Source: Sulfurimonas sp. (lineage in GTDB: Bacteria; Campylobacterota; Campylobacteria; Campylobacterales; Sulfurimonadaceae). Taken from it: DNA of 12,205 nucleotides. Below, piece by piece: positions 7,067-12,205 of the stretch; within the stretch, counting starts at the first letter, position 1, and every line of letters begins with the position of its first letter. The notes under the pieces were generated by a model, which saw only the letters and a program-made list of their open reading frames with translations, had not been told where the DNA came from and did not search any database. The stretch spans positions 1 to 12,205 of the forward strand of contig QNZR01000136.1 of assembly GCA_003978475.1 (NCBI GenBank). Reading direction: 5' to 3'. Made by a program: the position numbers and the translations under genes.

Positions 7067-8343
7067 TGGCGTTAGGGATGTTTCTTGGTGCATTGGTACT
7101 GCTGCTTGTCGGGATTCCTGTTGCGTTTGTTTTTGGTGCCGTCTCCATACTTTTTGCGCTTGTCTCTCCCCTGGGTCTGGAAGTTTTTAATGTTCTGCCA
7201 TTTCGGATGTATGGTATTATGAGCAATACAACGCTGATGGCGGTTCCGCTGTTTATTGCCATGGGGTTGATTTTAGAAAAGTCGCAGATGGCAGAGCGGC
7301 TGCTGCTCTCCATGAGTGCATTGTTTCGTTCCGTAAGAGGAGGTCTGGCCATTAGTGTGGTACTCGTTGGTGCCATGCTGGCGGCATCAACGGGTATTGT
7401 CAGTGCCTCGGTGGTGATGATGAGTGTGATTGCGCTGCCGCTCATGATTCGTGCCGGTTATGACAAAGGTCTTGCCTCGGGAACGGTGGCTGCCAGCGGT
7501 ACTTTGGGGCAGATTATCCCGCCTTCGATTATTCTAATTATTTTAGGTGATGTGATGAGTGTCAGCGTCGGGGATCTTTTTAAAGGAGCGATTCTACCCG
7601 GATTGGTTCTGGTGGGACTCTATCTTGCCTACATACTGCTTTTTGGCATCTTGAGACCCGAAAAACTGCCGGTGCAGCACAGTGAGGAGCGTGTGAGCCT
7701 CGCAGAGACGCTTGTTGCCATTGTACCGCCGCTGCTGTTAATGGTGGCGGTACTGGGTTCCATTTTTGCCGGTATCGCCTCACCGACGGAATCGGCAGCA
7801 TTTGGAGTCCTTGGGGCTATAGTGTTGAGTGCTGTTAACCGTTCGCTAGACAGGCAGATGCTTACCTATGCCGCCTTTGAGACAGTGAAGCTTAGCGGTA
7901 TGATTTTTATGATTCTCTTTGGGGCTACGGCATTTTCACTGGTCTTTAATGAACTCGGCGGTACCGATCTGGTCGTTGAGTTTTTCAGTCACGACATCGG
8001 AGAGGTCTGGATTTTTATCGGGGTGGCGATGTTGAGTATTTTTATTTTGGGATTTTTTATTGATTTTATAGAGATCTCTTTTATTATTGTGCCTATTTTA
8101 GTGCCGGTAATGCACGCTTTCGGGATTGATCCCATCTGGTTTGCCGTGCTGATTGCCCTGAATCTTCAGGCATCGTTTTTAACCCCGCCCTTTGGTCTGG
8201 CGCTCTTTTTTTTAAAAGGAGCATCTCATAATCTGGTCAGTACTTTGGAAATCTATAGAGGTATTGTGCCTTTTATCATATTGCAGCTCATAGCATTGGG
8301 TATTGTTGTGCTCTTTCCCGATCTGGTATTTGCATTGTTATAG
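7063..8343 (+). CDS. TRAP transporter large permease subunit (DctM family)
   Basis: This is the main transport subunit of the TRAP system, with 426 residues (the usual length) and about 12 hydrophobic segments along the whole protein. Family hallmarks are TTLMAVPLFIAMG (56-68), AASTGIVSASVVMMSVIALP (107-126), and the GTLGQIIPPS re-entrant-loop motif (146-155). The C-terminal half repeats the architecture, with NLQASFLTPPFGLALFFLKG about 40 residues before the end. The start is one of two adjacent ATGs; AGGA at 7052-7055 is spaced seven bases from the first. It overlaps the small-subunit gene by four bases, so the two are coupled. No DctP-type periplasmic binding protein gene adjoins the pair. 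It must be encoded elsewhere, or the pair borrows another system's protein. Confidence 0.95.
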   Translation: MMALGMFLGALVLLLVGIPVAFVFGAVSILFALVSPLGLEVFNVLPFRMYGIMSNTTLMAVPLFIAMGLILEKSQMAERLLLSMSALFRSVRGGLAISVVLVGAMLAASTGIVSASVVMMSVIALPLMIRAGYDKGLASGTVAASGTLGQIIPPSIILIILGDVMSVSVGDLFKGAILPGLVLVGLYLAYILLFGILRPEKLPVQHSEERVSLAETLVAIVPPLLLMVAVLGSIFAGIASPTESAAFGVLGAIVLSAVNRSLDRQMLTYAAFETVKLSGMIFMILFGATAFSLVFNELGGTDLVVEFFSHDIGEVWIFIGVAMLSIFILGFFIDFIEISFIIVPILVPVMHAFGIDPIWFAVLIALNLQASFLTPPFGLALFFLKGASHNLVSTLEIYRGIVPFIILQLIALGIVVLFPDLVFALL

Positions 8344-8346
8344 GAG
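8343..8346 (+). promoter_or_regulatory. Ribosome binding site choosing the second ATG of the HIT gene
   Basis: GGAG overlaps the last base of the dctM stop. The ATG at 8347 abuts it with no spacing, while the in-frame ATG at 8353 lies six bases away, a normal distance. The second start also gives MKNILYAPWRSEYV, the usual beginning of this HIT subgroup. Confidence 0.6.
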
Positions 8347-8352
8347 ATGTTC

Positions 8353-8853
8353 ATGAAAAATATTTTGTATGCACCGTGGCGAAGTGAGTATGTCAGCGGT
8401 CAAAGCATTGAGGGGTGCGTGTTTTGTCATATCAGCACCCATCATGAGGATGATGCGTCTTTGCATGTGCTTTACCGTGATGACCTCTGTTTTATGGTTA
8501 TGAACCGCTATCCGTATACTCCGGGGCACTTTATGATTATCCCCCATACCCATACCGATGCCCTTGAAACGCTCAATAGCGATGTCTGGCTGCATATGAG
8601 TGGTTTGGCACAACGGGGTGTACAGCTTTTGAAAGAGGGTTTTGGCGCACCCGGTGTGAACCTGGGTATGAATCTGGGTGCTATTGCCGGTGCAGGTATT
8701 GCCGAACATATTCATCTGCATGTTGTACCGCGCTGGAAAGGAGATACCAACTTTATAACCTCGATTGGGCAGACGCGGGTCTATTCGACCGATTTTGAGA
8801 CCATCTATCGGCGAATTCTTGAGTTGGTGCCCTGTTATATGCCAAAACCATGA
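8353..8853 (+). CDS. HIT family hydrolase (Ap4A phosphorylase/hydrolase-like)
   Basis: HIT proteins are nucleotide hydrolases or transferases that act through a histidine in an H-x-H-x-H motif. This one has 166 residues from the second ATG (168 from the ATG at 8347). It opens with YAPWRSEY (6-13), followed by CVFCHI (22-27), which resembles the zinc-binding cysteine pair of GalT- and Ap4A-phosphorylase-like members. NRYPYTPGHFMIIPHTHT (51-68) is the conserved nucleotide-contact region, NLGMNLGAIAGAGIAEHIHLHVVPRW (103-128) contains the catalytic triad with H119, H121 and H123, and W128 follows. This form (APWR start, C-terminal YSTDFETIYRRI) is typical of small bacterial Ap4A-type HIT proteins. 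It is the last gene of the tightly packed group, nine bases after dctM. The exact substrate is unknown. Confidence 0.92.
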   Translation: MKNILYAPWRSEYVSGQSIEGCVFCHISTHHEDDASLHVLYRDDLCFMVMNRYPYTPGHFMIIPHTHTDALETLNSDVWLHMSGLAQRGVQLLKEGFGAPGVNLGMNLGAIAGAGIAEHIHLHVVPRWKGDTNFITSIGQTRVYSTDFETIYRRILELVPCYMPKP

Positions 8854-8909
8854 GATTGTGGTAAAATCGGTGTATAATTTACGGCAATACATAGTGTAAA
8901 GGGGGAAGC
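8854..8909 (+). promoter_or_regulatory. Probable promoter and ribosome site of the nonulosonate operon
   Basis: This is the longest gap between plus-strand genes. It contains a perfect TATAAT at 8873-8878, with TG just upstream and an A/T-rich stretch at 8862-8867. No clear -35 box lies 16-18 bases before it. Transcription would start near 8885 and give a leader of about 25 bases with a strong ribosome site, AAAGGGGG (8898-8905), four bases before the ATG at 8910. No terminator hairpin is visible, so read-through from the upstream genes may add to expression. Confidence 0.5.
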
Positions 8910-10100
8910 ATGGATGATGTGCTCTCATTAATCGGCAGGAATGAGACACTCTTTGGTGATGATATGGCGGCTCATGATGCAGAGCTCTCTCGTACGGTTG
9001 CGGCATCATCTTTTCTGGTGATTGGCGGTGCGGGCTCCATTGGTCAGGCAGTGTGCAAAGAGATTTTTAAACGCCATCCGAAAAAACTGCATGTTGTAGA
9101 TATCAGTGAAAACAATATGGTGGAGCTGGTGCGTGATATTCGCAGTTCACTGGGGTACATTCAAGGAGAGTTTAAGACCTTTGCTCTGGATGTGGCAAGT
9201 GTGGAGTATGATGCATTGATGGCGTCTGAACGCGCGTACGACTATGTTTTGAATCTTTCGGCACTCAAACATGTTCGAAGCGAGAAAGATCCTTTTACAC
9301 TAATGCGAATGATTCATGTCAATATTTTGAATACCGAAAAAACCCTGCAACAGTCCATTGCAGGCGGCGTGACAAAATATTTCTGTGTTTCAACCGACAA
9401 AGCGGCCAATCCGGTCAATATGATGGGAGCGAGCAAGCGAATTATGGAGATGTTTCTGATGCGTCGTTCTCTTGAGATTGAGATTTCAACAGCGCGCTTT
9501 GCCAATGTCGCTTTTTCTGACGGTTCGTTACTGCACGGTTTTAACCAGCGCATACAAAAATATCAGCCCCTTGTTGCTCCTTATGATGTTAAACGCTATT
9601 TTGTGACACCTCAGGAGAGTGGCGAGCTCTGTCTGATGAGCTGTATTTTCGGAGAAAACCGTGATATCTTTTTTCCCAAGCTGAGTGACCGTCTGCACCT
9701 TGTCTCTTTTGCCGATATTGCCGTTAAATATCTTGAAGCCAAGGGGTTTGAGCCCTATCGGTGTCACGATGAAGCAGAGGCGCGGGCTTTGGCGAAAACT
9801 TTGCCGAAACAGGGAAAATGGCCCTGTCTCTTCAGTGCAAGTGATACGACGGGAGAGAAAGATTTTGAGGAGTTTTTTACCCACGATGAGGTGCTCGATA
9901 TGCAACGTTTTCATAACCTTGGCATTATTAAAAACCGTGCTGAGTTTGATACGGCGCTGCTGGATGGGTTTGAAAACTCCATTGCGGCGCTTAAAGCCGG
10001 AGGCAGATGGAGCAAAGAGGATCTTGTCGCACTCTTTTTTACCATGATTCCTGATTTTGCTCATCAAGAGACACATAGATATTTAGATGGAAAAATGTAA
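8910..10100 (+). CDS. Nucleotide-sugar 4,6-dehydratase, Polysacc_synt_2/CapD-like, of a legionaminic-acid-type operon
   Basis: This is an extended short-chain dehydrogenase of the Polysacc_synt_2 (FlaA1/CapD) group, likely converting UDP-GlcNAc to its 4-keto-6-deoxy derivative. It has 396 residues and no membrane segments. A 33-residue N-terminal lead precedes the Rossmann motif VIGGAGSIGQ (37-46). HVVDISENNM (61-70) ends the second strand, with acidic D64 contacting the cofactor ribose, and NLSALKHV (115-122) follows. The catalytic STDKA (161-165) and MGASK (172-176) show a methionine where most SDRs have tyrosine, as in PglF/WbpM-type dehydratases. A C-terminal extension of about 110 residues (from 280) is particular to this subgroup. 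It is the first gene of the operon, and its stop shares a base with the next start. The subgroup is one I recall beside LegC in NeuB clusters. Whether the nucleotide is UDP or GDP is inference. Confidence 0.88.
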   Translation: MDDVLSLIGRNETLFGDDMAAHDAELSRTVAASSFLVIGGAGSIGQAVCKEIFKRHPKKLHVVDISENNMVELVRDIRSSLGYIQGEFKTFALDVASVEYDALMASERAYDYVLNLSALKHVRSEKDPFTLMRMIHVNILNTEKTLQQSIAGGVTKYFCVSTDKAANPVNMMGASKRIMEMFLMRRSLEIEISTARFANVAFSDGSLLHGFNQRIQKYQPLVAPYDVKRYFVTPQESGELCLMSCIFGENRDIFFPKLSDRLHLVSFADIAVKYLEAKGFEPYRCHDEAEARALAKTLPKQGKWPCLFSASDTTGEKDFEEFFTHDEVLDMQRFHNLGIIKNRAEFDTALLDGFENSIAALKAGGRWSKEDLVALFFTMIPDFAHQETHRYLDGKM

Positions 10101-11242
10101 TGTTTGATACGACGGTTGCTTTTATTCGGAAGGCTTTTGACACCACGGCATATATTCCCCTGCATGAGCCGCATTTTGCCGGTAATGAGAAACAGTATCT
10201 CAACGACTGTATTGACTCCACCTTTGTCTCATCAGTCGGAACATTTGTTGATCGGTTTGAACAGCAGATGGCATCATATACCGGAGCCGAATATGCTATT
10301 GCCACGGTCAACGGAACCGCGGCGCTACATATTTCACTGCTGCTGGCAAACGTGCAGCCCGGCGATGAAGTCATTACTCAGCCACTGACGTTTGTTGCTA
10401 CGTGCAATGCAATCAGCTACTGCCACGCCACTCCCGTTTTTGTCGATGTTGACAGCGATACCATGGGGCTCTCACCTCAAGCACTCAAAGCATTTTTGCA
10501 AACGCACTGCGTAGTCGAAAATTTTACATGTAAAAATCGTACAAGCAACAAGGTGATCCGGGCCTGTGTTCCCATGCACACGTTTGGACACCCCTGTCGT
10601 ATTGATGAGATCAAAGCCCTTTGTGATGCGTACCATATTGCACTGGTCGAAGATGCCGCCGAATCTCTGGGAAGTACTTACAAGGGCAGGCATACCGGCA
10701 CGTTCGGTATGCTCGGTGCGGTCAGTTTTAACGGCAATAAAATTATTACCGGCGGTGGCGGCGGTTGTATTCTTACTAATGATGCGACGCTTGCCGCCAA
10801 AGCCAAACACATAAGTACGACGGCAAAAGTGCCGCATCAATGGGAATATACGCATGATAGTGTCGGTTACAACTATCGTATGCCCAATCTCAATGCCGCT
10901 TTGCTGGTTGCCCAGTTGGAACGTCTGGATGAATATGTGGAAAACAAACGTTGCCTTGCCCGAGAATATGAGATGTTTTTTACCAAGAGCGGCATGAGGT
11001 TTGTCACCGAGCCGTTAAACAGCCGTTCAAATTATTGGCTTAATGCTCTCATACTGCCGGACAAAGCAGCGCGGGACCGCTTTTTAGAAGCCACCAATGC
11101 CAAAGGCGTGATGACCCGCCCGGTCTGGACCCTGATGCATAAACTTCCGATGTTTCAAGAGGCGCCATGTGCTCCTTTAAAGCATGCTACGTGGCTAGAG
11201 TCGCGAGTGGTTAACATTCCTAGCAGTGTGAGGTTGCCATGA
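10100..11242 (+). CDS. legC: LegC family PLP-dependent sugar aminotransferase (DegT/DnrJ/EryC1 superfamily)
   Basis: It transfers an amino group to C4 of the keto sugar made by the upstream dehydratase. It has 380 residues. The fold-type I aminotransferase markers are IPLHEPHFAGNEKQYL (19-34), GTAALHISLLL (72-82), QPLTFVATCNA (94-104), VEDAAESLGSTYKG (183-196) with Asp185 for the PLP nitrogen, SFNGNKIITGGGGG (209-222) with Lys214 as the Schiff-base lysine, and YNYRMPNLNAA. A loop of about 15 residues around 138-152, just before VPMHTFGHPC, is found in LegC proteins and missing from most other DegT members, which favours LegC over PseC or PglE. The end NIPSSVRLP is the usual terminus. The ATG overlaps the previous stop by one base, and the stop overlaps the next start (ATGA). 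The exact sugar cannot be settled from sequence. Confidence 0.88.
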   Translation: MFDTTVAFIRKAFDTTAYIPLHEPHFAGNEKQYLNDCIDSTFVSSVGTFVDRFEQQMASYTGAEYAIATVNGTAALHISLLLANVQPGDEVITQPLTFVATCNAISYCHATPVFVDVDSDTMGLSPQALKAFLQTHCVVENFTCKNRTSNKVIRACVPMHTFGHPCRIDEIKALCDAYHIALVEDAAESLGSTYKGRHTGTFGMLGAVSFNGNKIITGGGGGCILTNDATLAAKAKHISTTAKVPHQWEYTHDSVGYNYRMPNLNAALLVAQLERLDEYVENKRCLAREYEMFFTKSGMRFVTEPLNSRSNYWLNALILPDKAARDRFLEATNAKGVMTRPVWTLMHKLPMFQEAPCAPLKHATWLESRVVNIPSSVRLP

Positions 11243-11817
11243 CGCCGATTCTTCTTATTGGCGGCGGCGGTCACTGTGTGAGCGTGATAGATGTCATTGA
11301 ACAAGAAGGCCGTTTCGAGATAGGCGGTATTATTGATCGTCCCGAGCGCATCGGATCCATCGTATCGGGGTATGAAATTATTGGCAGTGATGCTGATTTA
11401 ACACGGCTTTGCAAGCACTATCGCCATGCACTGATTACAGTAGGACAGATTGCATCACCAACGCTGAGAATTAGCCTGTTTGAACAGGCAAAGCAGTTTG
11501 GGTTTATCCTGCCGAGTATTGTGTCACCGAGAGCCTATGTCTCACGACATGCATATGTTGCAGAGGGAACCGTCATTATGCATGATGCCCTCATTAATGC
11601 CAACGCTTCTCTTGGAGCAAACTGCATTGTCAATACCCGGGCGTTAATAGAACACGACAGTATTGTTGAAGCCCATTGTCATATTGCCACAGGTGCTATT
11701 ATTAATGGCGGTGTCACGGTGAAACAGGGTTGTTTTATTGGCAGTGGTGCCGTGAGCAAAGAGGGTATTACCATTGAAGCGTACCGTGTTATCAAAGCAG
11801 GGAGTGTTGTGACATGA
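11239..11817 (+). CDS. Sugar O/N-acetyltransferase of the NeuD/PglD/LegH family
   Basis: This is an acyl-CoA-dependent acetyltransferase, probably acetylating the C4 amino group made by LegC. It has 192 residues. The N-terminal Rossmann-like sugar-nucleotide domain starts with ILLIGGGGHCVSVIDVIE (4-21), typical of PglD_N. From about 95 the sequence shows hexapeptide repeats of a left-handed beta helix (VSPRAYVSRHAYVAEGTVIM onward). The likely catalytic base is H139 in LIEHDSIV (137-143), with H148 in CHIATGAIINGGV (147-159) placed as the second conserved histidine of PglD-like enzymes. It starts with GAGG five bases before the ATG and overlaps both neighbours by four bases. Its place between legC and neuB makes LegH/PglD-type N-acetylation more likely than sialic acid O-acetylation, but both occur in the family. 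Confidence 0.88.
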   Translation: MTPILLIGGGGHCVSVIDVIEQEGRFEIGGIIDRPERIGSIVSGYEIIGSDADLTRLCKHYRHALITVGQIASPTLRISLFEQAKQFGFILPSIVSPRAYVSRHAYVAEGTVIMHDALINANASLGANCIVNTRALIEHDSIVEAHCHIATGAIINGGVTVKQGCFIGSGAVSKEGITIEAYRVIKAGSVVT

Positions 11818-12194
11818 GTGTTTTTATTATTGCCGAGGCGGGGGTGAATCATAACGGCTCTTTGGAACGGGCAAAGCAGCTTGTTGATGTTGCCCGTGAT
11901 GCCGGAGCCGATGCGGTGAAGTTTCAAACGTTTAAAACCGAACATCTGGTCTCAAAACATGCGCCAAAGGCCGCTTATCAACAGACGCATACTGATGCGG
12001 CCGAATCACAGTTTGAGATGATTCAAAAACTTGAACTTGATGTCGAGGCTCACAAAGCGCTCTTTACCTACTGCGAGCAGAAGCAGATAATGTTTCTCTC
12101 TACGGCATTTGATCTGGAGAGCATTCACCTGTTAGATAATTTGGGATTGGGCATTTTTAAAATTCCAAGCATTATTGGTCTTTTCTACATCTAA
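11814..12194 (+). CDS. neuB: N-acetylneuraminate/legionaminate synthase (NeuB/LegI), 5' part, broken after codon 119
   Basis: NeuB enzymes condense a hexosamine derivative with phosphoenolpyruvate to give a nine-carbon sugar acid. Residues 1-119 match the N-terminal TIM-barrel region: FIIAEAGVNHNGSLERAKQL (4-23), GADAVKFQTFKTEHLVSKHAPKAAYQ (31-56), LSTAFDLESI (95-104) and IFKIPS (114-119). The family continues with GEITN and about 220 more residues, including an antifreeze-like domain; normal length is about 335-350. Here codon 120 onward reads I-I-G-L-F-Y-I and then a TAA at 12192-12194. None of the three forward frames after 12170 resumes NeuB, so a simple frameshift does not explain it. 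AGGGAG lies nine bases before the ATG, which overlaps the acetyltransferase stop. LegI rather than true sialic acid synthase is inferred from the LegC neighbour. As read the product would be inactive. Confidence 0.87.
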   Translation: MSVFIIAEAGVNHNGSLERAKQLVDVARDAGADAVKFQTFKTEHLVSKHAPKAAYQQTHTDAAESQFEMIQKLELDVEAHKALFTYCEQKQIMFLSTAFDLESIHLLDNLGLGIFKIPSIIGLFYI

Positions 12195-12205
12195 AAGTGA
12201 AAATA
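12171..12205. other. Non-NeuB sequence joined to neuB at the right edge
   Basis: From 12171 to the end the sequence no longer encodes NeuB in any frame, and its composition changes sharply: 8 of 35 bases are G or C, against roughly half in the preceding gene. The join falls exactly after the serine codon of KIPS. It could be the end of an inserted element, a deletion or inversion joint, or an assembly chimera. The stretch is too short to identify, and I recognise no known insertion-sequence end. Confidence 0.6.

Noticed and set aside
8338..9009. Minus-strand open frame (223 codons) spanning the HIT gene and the promoter gap
   Set aside because: It runs antisense through two well-supported genes and the gap between them. 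Its His/Met-rich translation matches no family, and it ends inside dctM.
10522..10535. Perfect palindrome TTTTACATGTAAAA inside legC, with a 12-base core copy (TTTACATGTAAA) in murF at 6448-6459
   Set aside because: Both copies are within coding sequence, in different genes and with no position relative to a promoter. Two AT-rich palindromes of this size can occur by chance in 12 kb, so I do not call them operators.
12180..12198. Short inverted repeat CTTTT...AAAAG in the right-end tail as a terminator or insertion-sequence end
   Set aside because: A five-base AT-rich stem with an eight-base loop is too weak to support either reading, and the sequence ends before any partner could be seen.
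12171..12205. A simple one- or two-base frameshift in neuB
   Set aside because: I translated all three forward frames after 12170 and none restores the expected GEITN or following NeuB sequence, so the change is a junction and not an indel.
1..12205. A defence system, CRISPR array, toxin-antitoxin pair, phage or transposase gene
   Set aside because: Nearly the whole length is taken up by recognisable housekeeping, transport and sugar-biosynthesis genes with minimal gaps. No repeat array, hallmark domain or RNA gene is visible on either strand.

Overview
The window looks like chromosomal DNA from a Campylobacterota (epsilonproteobacterial) species. Three features point there. The first is the order murJ / FapA-like gene / ruvA, then ddl, an alpha/beta hydrolase and murF, then a HIT-family gene; I recall these as neighbours in Helicobacter and Campylobacter relatives. 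The second is a MurF whose N-terminal part is a membrane domain. The third is the style of very short gaps and ATGA overlaps. The base composition is moderate (by eye somewhat under 50% GC), richer than Campylobacter or Helicobacter. That would suit a free-living sulfur- or hydrogen-oxidising lineage (Sulfuricurvum/Sulfurovum-like), but the genus is a guess.

Layout. Positions 1-793 hold the 5' half of the lipid II flippase gene murJ on the minus strand, interrupted by an in-frame TAG close to the window edge. A 75-base divergent intergenic region follows. From 869 to 8853 eight plus-strand genes are packed with gaps of 11 bases or less: a FapA-family (DUF342) protein, ruvA, ddl, an alpha/beta hydrolase, murF, the two membrane subunits of a TRAP transporter, and a HIT-family hydrolase. 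After a 56-base gap with a plausible promoter, a second plus-strand operon starts at 8910. It holds a sugar-nucleotide 4,6-dehydratase, a LegC-type aminotransferase, a NeuD/PglD-type acetyltransferase and the first 119 codons of a NeuB/LegI-type nonulosonate synthase.

Function. murJ, ddl and murF act in peptidoglycan precursor synthesis and export: D-Ala-D-Ala formation, its ligation to the UDP-MurNAc tripeptide, and lipid II flipping. ruvA belongs to Holliday-junction processing. The TRAP subunits have no substrate-binding protein beside them here. The second operon fits the early and middle steps of a legionaminic-acid-like nine-carbon sugar pathway, probably for surface polysaccharide or flagellin glycosylation. 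The hydrolysing epimerase and the CMP-transferase would be expected beyond the right edge.

The oddest features are at the two ends. murJ carries a stop codon in an otherwise intact frame, and neuB stops matching its family abruptly at 12170/12171, where 35 bases of AT-rich unrelated sequence begin. Real mutation or insertion and assembly-edge artefact are both open. I see no CRISPR array, RNA gene, transposase, phage gene or defence system, and no clearly undescribed system.
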